Virus record (IMG/VR): IMGVR_UViG_3300017917_001151
Location: 1 to 64,000 of that record
Length of the DNA: 64,000 nucleotides
Direction: 5' to 3' (one strand)
Source of the DNA: a virus
Of this stretch, positions 41,927 to 50,844 are shown piece after piece. The notes beneath the pieces were generated by a model that was not told the DNA's origin, made no database searches, and saw nothing but the letters and a program-made list of their open reading frames with translations. Each line of letters opens with the position of its first letter. Position 1 is the first letter of the stretch. A program made the translations under genes and the position numbers.

Positions 41927-43304
41927 AAAGATCAAAAGCTACATTAAGTTAATTGAAGAACGTACAGGTTCTCCTACGTTCTGTGTTTTGCCATGGGTGC
42001 ATATGGCTACCAGACCAAATGGAGATTGCAGATTATGCTGTGTAGCTAATGCCAGCGGTGCTCAAACGGGCGACCATGCAGTTGGCCTCGTTAGAAAAGA
42101 AAATGGACGACCAGCTAACTTCGGAGTAGATACACCCGTTGAAGCATTTAATAATGAGTACATGAAGAATGTAAGATTAACGATGCTAGATGGAAAAGTT
42201 CCTGCAAGTTGTACAAAATGTTTTGAAGAAGAAAGCAACGGCGTTGTTAGTAAACGTTTGTGGGAAATGTACGATTGGAACAATGATGGCTTTGACTTTA
42301 ATAAGGTCATCGATGAAACAGCAGAGGACGGAACAGTTCCTCCTGTAATTAGATACCTGGATCTAAGATTAGGTCATACCTGCAATTTGAAATGCGTTAT
42401 GTGTAGTCCTCATGACAGCAGCCGTTGGGTACAAGATTATGACAAGGTTATGTCATCAGTTAAAAGTCCTATCGTATTAAAACAAATTAATTGGGACGGA
42501 AACGAATTTAACAATTACTGGTATGAAAAGCCAGAATTCTGGGACGATATATTTGCACAGATTCCAAACATAAAGAAACTATACTTTGCAGGCGGCGAGC
42601 CTTTGATGATTAAAGAACATCAAAGATTCTTAGAAGAAATTATTGCTAGAGGATATGCAAAAGAAATAAGTCTAAGATATAACTCTAATGGTATATTGTT
42701 AACAGAAAAAATGATAGAGTTGTGGACTAATTTTAAACACGTAAAGTTTAATGTTAGCATTGATGCCGAGGGTGATCGTAATTACTATATTCGTTATCCT
42801 ACAGAATGGAATGATGTAATCCGTGTGTTGAAACGCTTAGACGAAACACCCGATAATATTTCTTCTAGTATTGAAGTAGCAGTCCAGGCATTGAATGCAG
42901 AGCATTTACCTGACTTTGCTAAATTTGTTTTAGGACAAAATTTTAAAAAAGTCAATAAACATTATCTATCAGAGTATCAAGCAGGTGGCGGAATATTCAG
43001 TATGCACCTGTTATTCATTCCTACATTTTTATCTGCACGTATTCTTCCTAAGGAACATAAAGAACGTATTCGTAAAAAGTTTATGGAATTTAAACAATGG
43101 CTATGGGACAACTATAGACAAGACGATGACTTCTGGGTCAATAATCCTTACGGCTGGGCACGTTGGGAAGCCATATTAAAATTTATCGAAGCAGAAGATC
43201 ACAGTTATATGCTTCCAGACTTTAAAGATTATTTTAACAATTTAGATAATATCAGAAGTTTAAATGCATCAACAACATTTCCGGAGTTAGGAGATATACT
43301 TTGA
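41919..43304 (+). CDS. Radical SAM enzyme with N-terminal cysteine (twitch/SPASM-like) module
   Basis: A 461-residue protein. An N-terminal cluster module precedes the core: Cys22, Cys37, Cys40/41 (CRLCC) and Cys98-x2-Cys101. This order is reversed compared with normal SPASM rSAM proteins, where the auxiliary cluster follows. The rSAM motif is Cys155-x3-Cys159-x2-Cys162 (CNLKCVMC) with YFAGGEPLM. The nearest relative is the 421-residue protein at 45.2 kb. It overlaps both neighbours by 4-8 nt. Confidence 0.85.
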   Translation: MSEKIKSYIKLIEERTGSPTFCVLPWVHMATRPNGDCRLCCVANASGAQTGDHAVGLVRKENGRPANFGVDTPVEAFNNEYMKNVRLTMLDGKVPASCTKCFEEESNGVVSKRLWEMYDWNNDGFDFNKVIDETAEDGTVPPVIRYLDLRLGHTCNLKCVMCSPHDSSRWVQDYDKVMSSVKSPIVLKQINWDGNEFNNYWYEKPEFWDDIFAQIPNIKKLYFAGGEPLMIKEHQRFLEEIIARGYAKEISLRYNSNGILLTEKMIELWTNFKHVKFNVSIDAEGDRNYYIRYPTEWNDVIRVLKRLDETPDNISSSIEVAVQALNAEHLPDFAKFVLGQNFKKVNKHYLSEYQAGGGIFSMHLLFIPTFLSARILPKEHKERIRKKFMEFKQWLWDNYRQDDDFWVNNPYGWARWEAILKFIEAEDHSYMLPDFKDYFNNLDNIRSLNASTTFPELGDIL

Positions 43305-44338
43305 AACCTATTAAGATAGTGTCAACTCAACGAGAAAACTTATTAGATATTCGTTGGACTCCTAACAATGTTTGCAATTTTAAATGCCGATATTGCTTTC
43401 CTAACAGTAATACAGGAGAGTATACTAGTCCAAAAGATCTTGATTTAATCGTTAACAATTTTAATTTTTTATTAAAAGAATACAAAGAAAAGTTAGGTAA
43501 GACCAGAACACATTTAAAAATTGCAGGAGGAGAGCCTACTCTATGGAAAGATTTAGATGTGTTCATCGAACGTATTAAAAAAGAAAACGAAGTATATGTG
43601 TCTTTGATCACTAACGGTTCTAGAACACTTCGTTGGTGGAAAGAACACGGGCACATGTTTGATAATGTACATTTAACACATCATGTTGCACAGGGTAAAT
43701 TAGATCATACGATAGCTGTTGCTGATACCATGTATGACTTTGGTAAGAAGATTACTGTTAAGGTGTTAATGGATTTAGAATGTTGGGACGAATGTGTCGC
43801 CGCAGTTGAATATCTAAAAACAAATAGCAGAAACAGATTCTTAATAATGGTTGGTGAAGTTATCGAACCGGAAGTATCCGACCTAGCAGGCATTAGAGTT
43901 GTCAACGCAGAAGATTTAAAGTATACACAAGATCAAAAGAAGTATCTCAGTAAAGGTCTAAGACGGATTCCGGGACCGTGGTGGTTCTGGAAAAATAGAC
44001 ATTTGATCACCTCTGGTGAAATTAGATTGTATGAAAGCGTGGCTACCTTAGAAGATGGTACTACGATCAAAGCAAAATCAGAAACTTATATTAATAAAAA
44101 TTGGAATAACTTTAAAGGTTGGAGTTGTAATATAGGCATTGAAGGTATCTTCATTGATTGGAAAGGAGATATCAAAGGTTCATGCAACGAACACCTATTT
44201 GGATTAGACTACGATTACAACATATTAGATTCTGACTTTTCAAAAAAATTTAATTTAAATCCTGTTCCTGCAATCTGCACAAAGTATAATTGTCTTTGCA
44301 CACCAGAGACACATATATCAAAGGTTAAACTTAGTTAA
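43301..44338 (+). CDS. Radical SAM enzyme, SPASM-like C-terminus
   Basis: A 345-residue rSAM protein from a TTG start overlapping the upstream stop. Motif Cys25-x3-Cys29-x2-Cys32 (CNFKCRYC), KIAGGEPTLW, LITNGSRTLRW. The C-terminus repeats the group hallmark GWSCNIGIEGIFIDWKGDIK, a single Cys, and ICTKYNCLC. The 301-residue protein facing it across the convergent junction has the same layout and appears to be a paralogue. The two 3' ends overlap by 21 nt in opposite strands. Confidence 0.85.
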   Translation: MKPIKIVSTQRENLLDIRWTPNNVCNFKCRYCFPNSNTGEYTSPKDLDLIVNNFNFLLKEYKEKLGKTRTHLKIAGGEPTLWKDLDVFIERIKKENEVYVSLITNGSRTLRWWKEHGHMFDNVHLTHHVAQGKLDHTIAVADTMYDFGKKITVKVLMDLECWDECVAAVEYLKTNSRNRFLIMVGEVIEPEVSDLAGIRVVNAEDLKYTQDQKKYLSKGLRRIPGPWWFWKNRHLITSGEIRLYESVATLEDGTTIKAKSETYINKNWNNFKGWSCNIGIEGIFIDWKGDIKGSCNEHLFGLDYDYNILDSDFSKKFNLNPVPAICTKYNCLCTPETHISKVKLS

Positions 44339-45223
44339 CGGTATATCAGCGGCACATGTACACCAGTCTCGTGTGCATATAACTGGATCGCTAGGAGCAA
44401 CAAACGTACCTTGGTATATGTTGCCTAGGCTACCACCTACCCTACAGGTAGCACGATGCACTTCCCCATTCCAATTAATCATGAGGCTTTCGAGACCGGC
44501 GTTACATGTCCATCCCTTGAATTGATTTAGATGTTTCTTAATAACATCGTTGGCATGAAAATAAACAGGTTCTTCGTTATGATTATGAATCACAGTATTT
44601 GGTTTTGCGGTTGACTCATGATCTAATATCCATTGTAGATCTTTTCCGTCGTATCTAAGGTCGTCGAATACGTTATGATCTCCCTCGGTCCATCGTATTC
44701 TACGAACAGCATACTTAATACCTATTTCGTTAAATTTGTTAACCACAGTTTTTACCTTAGGCATATAACTGTGATGAGCCATTACATTAACAAAGAAATC
44801 ACGTTCTGTGCTATCATAAAATTTTAATATCGTGTCGACGATTCTTGTGTAATCGTGTTCAAAGTGTAGACTGAAAACGAGATGATTAAAATACATTTCG
44901 TTATCTAAATACCAACGATATCCCCTAGTGCCATTTGTTGTAACATTAACCCAGAACACATTTTTACGTTTTAGGTAATCAAACAAATCTTCGATGTCCG
45001 GATGTACACAGGGCTCACCTCCGGTTAGACTAATGCGTAAAGGTTTACCTATTTCGCACAATCTGTCTACAGCAGATTCTAAAACATTGATGTTTGTATG
45101 AGGACTAAAATTATCATGAATACTGCTAGGACAATAACTGCAATCGTAGTTACAACGTTTACCTAGATTCCATTCTATCTTAATTTGGTCTTGGTGCGGC
45201 CATGAACTTGTAACCTTATACAT
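44318..45223 (-). CDS. Radical SAM enzyme, SPASM-like C-terminus
   Basis: A 301-residue rSAM protein with Cys24-x3-Cys28-x2-Cys31 (CNYDCSYC), ISLTGGEPCV and VNVTTNGTRGYRW. The C-terminus has GWTCNAGLESLMINWNGEVH, ATCRVG and ICTRDWCTC. It is the third gene of a minus-strand operon: PP-loop protein, twitch-type rSAM, this enzyme. Although adjacent to the QueC-like gene it shows a standard CxxxCxxC, not the extended motif of QueE. Confidence 0.85.
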   Translation of the reverse strand: MYKVTSSWPHQDQIKIEWNLGKRCNYDCSYCPSSIHDNFSPHTNINVLESAVDRLCEIGKPLRISLTGGEPCVHPDIEDLFDYLKRKNVFWVNVTTNGTRGYRWYLDNEMYFNHLVFSLHFEHDYTRIVDTILKFYDSTERDFFVNVMAHHSYMPKVKTVVNKFNEIGIKYAVRRIRWTEGDHNVFDDLRYDGKDLQWILDHESTAKPNTVIHNHNEEPVYFHANDVIKKHLNQFKGWTCNAGLESLMINWNGEVHRATCRVGGSLGNIYQGTFVAPSDPVICTRDWCTCAADIPLTKFNL

Positions 45224-46481
45224 AGGGCCTAAACTCCGGTGTCACATCAACAAATGATTGATCTCGAGTCATATCTAACCTGCGATTAAATTCAATACAG
45301 TCATGCCAGCGATGGCTTTCATTTTCTGAGTTTAAGAAATTAATAACTCCTTGTATTTGTCCGTAGGTTAAATTTTCTAACATAGGATGTTCTTTAACTA
45401 GTTTAAAATCTTTAACACGAGATTTAACTTTTTCTAATCTTTCTATGGCCACTAGTTGAAGTTCTCGAGGCATCACTTGTATAGATAAAACATCGGGATA
45501 TCTAACCATATTTGTATAGAATACTATTCCTAGATCATCTAAGAAATATTCTACCATTTTATCTAATATCATGATGTTGCTGACCTGAACAGCAACAGCA
45601 CCTACTATACGACTGATGTTTGGTATAGTTTGTATTTGCTTGATGTTGTTGATAAGTTCGGCCCAACTAGCATTTCCTCGTATGTATTCATAACTAGTAC
45701 CGATACCGTCAATGCTTACATTAACTGCTACTGATTTAAATTTAGGCCAATATTGCCAAACAGTTCGATTATTTTTTCCTAGCATACTCAGGTTAGTAGC
45801 ATACTTAATTTCAATTTGATGACCGTATGGTGCTAACATATCTAATATGCGATAATGTTGCGGATCCATTAAAGGTTCACCGCCTGCAAATTCTACTCGA
45901 CGAAAATGCGGTAAATTATTTTCTAAGCTAGACCACCAATTGGGATTATCTTCAAATTTATCTAATAGAGGCTTACGCTCTAAGTTATGGTCTTCTACTA
46001 GATTATAAATTACTTTACCTGTGTCTTTATAAAAATCTTTTACCTCTGACCAATCGTTCCAGCTCGTACTATCTCCTGGATGGCACATACGACACTTTAA
46101 ATTACACAGGTTATTAAGTTTTAATTCCATTGTAGGAATTTCAAACGGCATTGTGAAATCGCTGCGCATGGATTCTGTTGCTCGTGGATACAACTTAATA
46201 CGTGCTTCTGGTATCTCGCCCTTAACGTGGCGCTGCCGTAGACTTTCTACTCCCTGATCCTCTAAACTAAAACATGGTTCGCACTCTGGCGGACGATATC
46301 CTGTAAGAACCTGCTTACGGATACGTTTCATATTATCTCCGTTCCAGATTTCTTCTAATGTTTCATTTTGTATCCATCCAATGGGATGACTGCGACAGCA
46401 TACCTGAATGGCTCCGTCTTCTCTAGTTGCAAGACCAGTAAACGGATGCATACAGAATGTAGGAGGATTAATGTTGTTCAA
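45216..46481 (-). CDS. Radical SAM enzyme with N-terminal cysteine (twitch/SPASM-like) module
   Basis: A 421-residue relative of the 461-residue protein at 41.9 kb. N-terminal cysteines are Cys10, Cys28/29 (QVCC) and Cys67-x2-Cys70. The core motif is Cys126-x3-Cys130-x2-Cys133 (CNLKCRMC), with VEFAGGEPLM and VNVSIDG. It overlaps the PP-loop gene by 14 nt and the next rSAM gene by 8 nt, so the three are co-transcribed. Confidence 0.85.
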   Translation of the reverse strand: MNNINPPTFCMHPFTGLATREDGAIQVCCRSHPIGWIQNETLEEIWNGDNMKRIRKQVLTGYRPPECEPCFSLEDQGVESLRQRHVKGEIPEARIKLYPRATESMRSDFTMPFEIPTMELKLNNLCNLKCRMCHPGDSTSWNDWSEVKDFYKDTGKVIYNLVEDHNLERKPLLDKFEDNPNWWSSLENNLPHFRRVEFAGGEPLMDPQHYRILDMLAPYGHQIEIKYATNLSMLGKNNRTVWQYWPKFKSVAVNVSIDGIGTSYEYIRGNASWAELINNIKQIQTIPNISRIVGAVAVQVSNIMILDKMVEYFLDDLGIVFYTNMVRYPDVLSIQVMPRELQLVAIERLEKVKSRVKDFKLVKEHPMLENLTYGQIQGVINFLNSENESHRWHDCIEFNRRLDMTRDQSFVDVTPEFRPYV

Positions 46482-47196
46482 TTGCCCACGCCCTCTCTTT
46501 ACACCAAAAACATGTTCCGCAGATTGGAACTTCTTGACCTTTTGTATATGTCATATAATTTATATTATCTATCTCACCTTCGCAGCTTCGAGTAAGGTTG
46601 AATAGATCCATGATGTCAAGCCTTTTATATTGTTTCAATACCCAAGACTTATCGACGAACCTAAAAGGATGACTCGCTACTACTCCCATATGTATCATAT
46701 ATTCTAAATGTCTATTGTTGTTATTAGGTTCTATATCTCTTTCAGACATTCCACCTAGATCAACTAAAGGATTTTTAGTTACAGCATTATAGTATGCATC
46801 TATATTTTGAGATTTACAAATATATTCAGCATAGGCACGTTGCTGTATATTATCTCCACTTACATGTTTTCCGTATTCGTCAACTAGATTTGGCCCCATG
46901 TTAGCATATTCTAATTCCGGAGCAATAAAATTTGTATGCCTTTTAAATTTGGTATGATAGAATCTTTGAAACAGCCAACCGAATACTTTATCGGCATCGT
47001 GTTGTTGCCACGGTTTGGTTTTCCAACATCTAACATGATTCACGATATGAATAGTAGTATCGGTTTCACGAGTTAGATCACACAGTAGATAGGCCAACAA
47101 TGCAGAATCTGCACCACCACTAAGAGCGATGCCTATGTTTTTCCAATTACGATTGTAAGGAATTTGGACGCCTTCTATGTCGTGGAAATAACTCAT
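46468..47196 (-). CDS. QueC-like PP-loop ATPase
   Basis: A 242-residue PP-loop protein: SGGADS (26-31) for ATP pyrophosphate binding and a C-terminal zinc site Cys205, Cys226-x2-Cys229-x2-Cys232 (LTRSCEG, CGTCFWCKER), the arrangement found in QueC. QueC makes preQ0 from CDG; relatives activate carboxylates for amide or nitrile formation. As QueD is also encoded, a 7-deazaguanine pathway is one option; an adenylation step in the rSAM pathway is another. A late motif 4 nt before the ATG implies a leaderless mRNA. Confidence 0.82.
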   Translation of the reverse strand: MSYFHDIEGVQIPYNRNWKNIGIALSGGADSALLAYLLCDLTRETDTTIHIVNHVRCWKTKPWQQHDADKVFGWLFQRFYHTKFKRHTNFIAPELEYANMGPNLVDEYGKHVSGDNIQQRAYAEYICKSQNIDAYYNAVTKNPLVDLGGMSERDIEPNNNNRHLEYMIHMGVVASHPFRFVDKSWVLKQYKRLDIMDLFNLTRSCEGEIDNINYMTYTKGQEVPICGTCFWCKERAWAIEQH

Positions 47197-47200
47197 GAAA

Positions 47201-47230
47201 TATTTAACCTATAAACTACGCATATAAATA
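47201..47230. promoter_or_regulatory. Divergent late promoters for the QueC-like (-) and oxygenase (+) operons
   Basis: Minus strand: GTTAAATATTTC then ATG, 4 nt after the motif (47206-47201). Plus strand: the exact late motif TATAAATA (47223-47230) followed by TTTTT and ATG, exactly 5 nt. Both genes are therefore predicted to have leaderless messages, and neither ATG has a ribosome site in the available space. Confidence 0.65.
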
Positions 47231-47235
47231 TTTTT

Positions 47236-47907
47236 ATGCTTACTAAACTCAATTATACAGTATCTAGAGAATTAATACAAGAAGCACTTAGTAATATACC
47301 ATCTGACGATTTTAGATTATCTATCAACGAGCCCACTGGTAGTTTTTTCTACGACCCGTGGGAAGTTAAGCAGGAATTTAAAGATACTGTTTGGGACAGA
47401 CTATTATCAACGTTACCTTTTGCAGTAGGCGAAGCAAGAATAATCATTTTAAAATACGGAACCTGTTATCAGAGCCACGGTGATATTGACGACAGATATC
47501 ATCTTAATCTTAGCAGCCATTACGCATACCTAATAAATTTAGAAACCGAAACAATGTATCCCTTGTCGGCCGACGGCAATTGGTACGAGATGAATGCAGG
47601 ATCGAGACACAGTGCTGCAAATTTTGGATACACAAATAGAATTCAATTCGTTGTTAGAAAGCTATTGACTAGAAATAATTTGTCTAATCCTGTTAGCATT
47701 AAAATGTCATACGTGGGTTCGGATAAAGATAGTGTGAGGTTTATATTTGATGACACAATAAGTCCTTGGTTAAACAAAGCAAACAAACAACAAATAATAA
47801 CAGATTTTAATTTTGCACATAATGACGTGAGATTTAAAATAGAAAAAGAAAATTTAACAGATATAGAAAAAATACTCCCAACAGACTTTAGGATTGAATT
47901 ATTATGA
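47236..47907 (+). CDS. Aspartyl/asparaginyl beta-hydroxylase-like Fe(II) oxygenase
   Basis: A 223-residue protein with a cupin-fold oxygenase core. The iron facial triad is His81-x-Asp83 (YQSHGDIDD) and His125 (GSRHSAANFG), and Arg135 fits the 2-oxoglutarate carboxylate position 10 residues on. An extra C-terminal domain of about 80 residues follows. Known relatives hydroxylate Asp/Asn or small molecules. It begins the plus-strand oxygenase operon and overlaps the next gene by 4 nt. Confidence 0.75.
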   Translation: MLTKLNYTVSRELIQEALSNIPSDDFRLSINEPTGSFFYDPWEVKQEFKDTVWDRLLSTLPFAVGEARIIILKYGTCYQSHGDIDDRYHLNLSSHYAYLINLETETMYPLSADGNWYEMNAGSRHSAANFGYTNRIQFVVRKLLTRNNLSNPVSIKMSYVGSDKDSVRFIFDDTISPWLNKANKQQIITDFNFAHNDVRFKIEKENLTDIEKILPTDFRIELL

Positions 47908-48578
47908 GTGATTGGTCTTATTGCTACAAAATAAAAGATGGAGAGAAAGAAACTACGAATCTGTTATACACTCCTATGAAAAATAATATAGGCGATACAC
48001 TTTGCATGAAATGGGATCTAAGCGAACCTTATCAGACCAATGAAAGTTTAGATGAAGAATTAATAGATTTCTTTTTTGAAAGAGAAGTAAAATATATCAA
48101 CATTTTTAAAGACAAGCCCTGGACTCCGGAAATTAAAAAAATAGATTTAGAAAGTAAACACGTATTCTTAGAATGGAATAACGAATCTATAAACGCTATC
48201 ATAAATGACCCTACTAGAAATTTAGATAACGAATGCCCGACTTGGAAAGAACAAATTTTTAAAATTTTACAAGACATAGACGATATGGGCTACTACAAAT
48301 TAGCATTGTATCCTCATTGCTTTTTTATTAACAAAAACGGAATCATAAAGACTATTGATTTTTATTCGGTTATAGAAAAATCCAATCCTTTTATAGAAAG
48401 AAAATTAATACAAGGAATGATAGGCAAAGATTCTACCGGCAGATTTGATCAGGCAACTAACATAGGAGTAATTAATTTTAAAACATTTTTTGAAATAACA
48501 ATGTTGAATCATCTCGGTAAAACATGGATAACTGATAATCCATTTCCAGAATTTTACAGGAGATTAAACAATGATTGA
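47904..48578 (+). CDS. Kinase-like protein, probably without catalytic Asp
   Basis: A 224-residue protein. Its C-terminal half resembles the catalytic-loop region of small-molecule or LPS kinases: YKLALYPHCFFINKNGIIKT and IDFYSVI parallel HGDLHPxNILxxxxGxxxxIDF. The HxD pair and the Asn of the catalytic loop are missing (KLAL and Cys instead), while the DF of the metal-binding loop is kept. If the alignment is right, it is a pseudokinase-like protein. It lies between two oxygenase genes and overlaps both. The assignment is tentative. Confidence 0.5.
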   Translation: MSDWSYCYKIKDGEKETTNLLYTPMKNNIGDTLCMKWDLSEPYQTNESLDEELIDFFFEREVKYINIFKDKPWTPEIKKIDLESKHVFLEWNNESINAIINDPTRNLDNECPTWKEQIFKILQDIDDMGYYKLALYPHCFFINKNGIIKTIDFYSVIEKSNPFIERKLIQGMIGKDSTGRFDQATNIGVINFKTFFEITMLNHLGKTWITDNPFPEFYRRLNND

Positions 48579-49062
48579 TTGGAATTCAGTTATCGATAAT
48601 TTAACAGATGGCAGTGTTGTTACTGTAGATCCTGCGAGATGGAAAATGTCTAATCCTGAATATACAGAAATGTTAAATCTTTGGGAATCGAATAACTTTA
48701 ATACAGCCAGCGTGAAGTGGACAAACTATTATAGTTATGGAAATATAGAATCGCAGATAGCAAACGAATTAAGTATTACTCCTTTACGCAGCTGGATCAG
48801 TTGTGTTGAGCCGGGATATATGACCGGATATCATTATGACATCGACGATAACGAACAGGAATATTTAAAAAATGGACCTATTAAACGATATTCTGTATTC
48901 ATAAGCGAACCGGAGGTAGGTCATGTTTTTATACTAGGAAAAGAATATTACTATAATAAACCTCAAGGAACTATTCTTAAATGGGGACATTACAGAGATT
49001 GGCACAACGGAATCAATGGTGGATTTAAAAAGAAATATATGTTCCACATCTTAGGATATTAA
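48571..49062 (+). CDS. Cupin/2OG-oxygenase-like protein, single small domain
   Basis: A 163-residue protein with metal-type residues His88-x-Asp90 (GYHYDIDDNE), a VGHVFILG strand (about 116-123) and His145 (DWHNGING). The layout (HxD, GHxF, then a distal His before a final strand) also appears in four minus-strand proteins 3-5 kb downstream. An obvious 2-oxoglutarate Arg is not seen: the aligned region reads FKKKYMFHI. The reaction is unknown. Confidence 0.65.
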   Translation: MIDWNSVIDNLTDGSVVTVDPARWKMSNPEYTEMLNLWESNNFNTASVKWTNYYSYGNIESQIANELSITPLRSWISCVEPGYMTGYHYDIDDNEQEYLKNGPIKRYSVFISEPEVGHVFILGKEYYYNKPQGTILKWGHYRDWHNGINGGFKKKYMFHILGY

Positions 49063-49063
49063 T

Positions 49064-49747
49064 ATGCTAATTCCGTTGACTAACATAACCTATGATATCC
49101 AAGAAGCGATAGATTATTATGAAACTCTTAAGAGAGATCATAGTGATCTAATGTGGACTAAAGATGAAATGACAGATTATTTGTCTCCCGAGGAGATGGT
49201 CATAACATCGAACAACAACAAAAATTTAGATACCCAATATCAAATGTTTCTAGCGGCAGTTGATTATAAAGAGCCTTTTACTAGTTGGACTAAAGAAAAA
49301 TGTTTAGAAGTAAGCAATAATAGATTTAGGGAAATGACCAAGGGCGTCAAGATGTGGAACATAAAATATTACGACAACGGAGTAGCCCATCCTAAACTAG
49401 ATCGTCAACAGGAGTTGCAATTTGGAATAGCAAAAAAAATTATAGATATATTTCCCGAAGTAGATGTATTTGAGTTATTAGTTAACCCTGTAGGAACGAA
49501 ATATAACAGGCACACAGACGATAGCGATTCTATAAGAATTATTATTCCGATAATATCTGATCAAGGAGCAGTATGGCATTTTGATGATGCAGATAACGTG
49601 ACTCAGTATCCCGGAAATGCTTATCTTCTGTTAAAAGAATTTCCGCATGCCACAGATGTATTTGGTCCTAATAAAAGAGTGTCTATGCATTTTTTAATAG
49701 ATGCTAAACATAGGGACTGGGTACAATCTTTAAAATTGCATATCTAG
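49064..49747 (+). CDS. Aspartyl/asparaginyl beta-hydroxylase-like Fe(II) oxygenase
   Basis: A 227-residue protein. His150-x-Asp152 (YNRHTDDSDS), distal His195 (FPHATDVFG) and Arg205 (NKRVSMHFL), with IRIIIPI and WHFDD strands in between, match the Asp/Asn hydroxylase fold with full 2OG-binding residues. The first 100 residues are a separate N-terminal region shared in outline with the 181- and 193-residue proteins downstream. It sits directly before the second CQASCPMC rSAM gene. Confidence 0.75.
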   Translation: MLIPLTNITYDIQEAIDYYETLKRDHSDLMWTKDEMTDYLSPEEMVITSNNNKNLDTQYQMFLAAVDYKEPFTSWTKEKCLEVSNNRFREMTKGVKMWNIKYYDNGVAHPKLDRQQELQFGIAKKIIDIFPEVDVFELLVNPVGTKYNRHTDDSDSIRIIIPIISDQGAVWHFDDADNVTQYPGNAYLLLKEFPHATDVFGPNKRVSMHFLIDAKHRDWVQSLKLHI

Positions 49748-49755
49748 GATATCGA

Positions 49756-50844
49756 ATGTTTTCATTTAGCGAATTAGAACAAGTACAAATCGAAATTACA
49801 AATAGATGCCAGGCTAGCTGTCCCATGTGTCTAAGAAATATACATGGAGGAATCGAAAATCCTTCATTGATTCCCAATGACTGGACCTTAGATCAATTTA
49901 AGAAAATTTTTAATTCAGAAGTTCTTGATCAAATTAAAAATGTAATTTTTTGTGGAGACTTTGGGGATCCTATTCTAAATAACGATCTAATTGACATGTG
50001 TCAATACGTAAAAGAAAATAGTACCGCAGGCATTCAGATCCATACCAACGGAAGTGCTAGAAATCTATCATGGTGGAAAGAACTTGCCGCTGCAATGCCA
50101 ACTAATCATATAATAGAATTTGCCTTAGACGGGCTCGCCGATACTCATGCTTTGTATAGAATTGGCACAGATTATCATAAAATTATTCAGAATGCTAAAG
50201 CATTTATGGATGCCGGCGGCAAAGCACGTTGGATGTACATTAAATTTAAACACAACGAACATCAGGTCGACGAAGCTCGCAGTGTTGCTAACGAGCTAGG
50301 ATTCGAATCATTCCTTGTTAAGACTAGTAAAAGATTTGGAAAGAAATTTCCTGTCCTTGATAAAACAGGAAACGTAACGCACTACATAGAACAACCTATC
50401 AGTAGTAATATTAAACCTGTTGAATTTGTCGATTTAAAAGATTATAAACAATGGCAAATTGATGTTAGTTGTTTTGCACTAGAATCTAAAGAACTATACA
50501 TAGATGCGAACGGTTACCTAATGCCCTGCTGTATAATAGGTTCTTTCCTTTATGCAAATTATGATACGATGTTATATGAAAAATATAATCTCTTAGACAG
50601 CACAAGCATCACAGGCCTTGCTAGAGAAGTACAATTAGAAGTATTTGATTTAATCGAAGAATTTGGAGGCTTCGGTAAATTAGATGCAAACATTCATGGA
50701 ATCAAACAAATAATGCAGCAACGTATCTGGCAAGAGTTAGTTCAAAAAAAGTGGAAAGAACGATCACTGTCACCCTGTAAAATTTTATGCGGGTCGAGCT
50801 CTCCGTTCATTAAAATACATGAACAGATAAACTATCAATCATAG
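49756..50844 (+). CDS. Radical SAM/SPASM-type enzyme (CQASCPMC group)
   Basis: A 362-residue paralogue of the rSAM protein at 40.0 kb: FSFSELEQVQIEITNRCQAS, Cys18-x3-Cys22-x2-Cys25, then VIFCGDFGDPILNNDL, IQIHTNGSARN and KFKHNEHQVDEAR, which is identical in both. The C-terminus has LYIDANGYLMPCCIIGS for the auxiliary cluster. This suggests two versions of one reaction acting on related substrates. Its 3' end overlaps the convergent TauD-like gene by 6 nt. Confidence 0.86.
   Translation: MFSFSELEQVQIEITNRCQASCPMCLRNIHGGIENPSLIPNDWTLDQFKKIFNSEVLDQIKNVIFCGDFGDPILNNDLIDMCQYVKENSTAGIQIHTNGSARNLSWWKELAAAMPTNHIIEFALDGLADTHALYRIGTDYHKIIQNAKAFMDAGGKARWMYIKFKHNEHQVDEARSVANELGFESFLVKTSKRFGKKFPVLDKTGNVTHYIEQPISSNIKPVEFVDLKDYKQWQIDVSCFALESKELYIDANGYLMPCCIIGSFLYANYDTMLYEKYNLLDSTSITGLAREVQLEVFDLIEEFGGFGKLDANIHGIKQIMQQRIWQELVQKKWKERSLSPCKILCGSSSPFIKIHEQINYQS

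Noticed and set aside
44318-45223. QueE (7-carboxy-7-deazaguanine synthase) assignment for the rSAM gene in the QueC-like operon
   Set aside because: It has a plain CxxxCxxC and a SPASM-like C-terminus and is about 100 residues longer than QueE; it clusters with the neighbouring rSAM paralogues.
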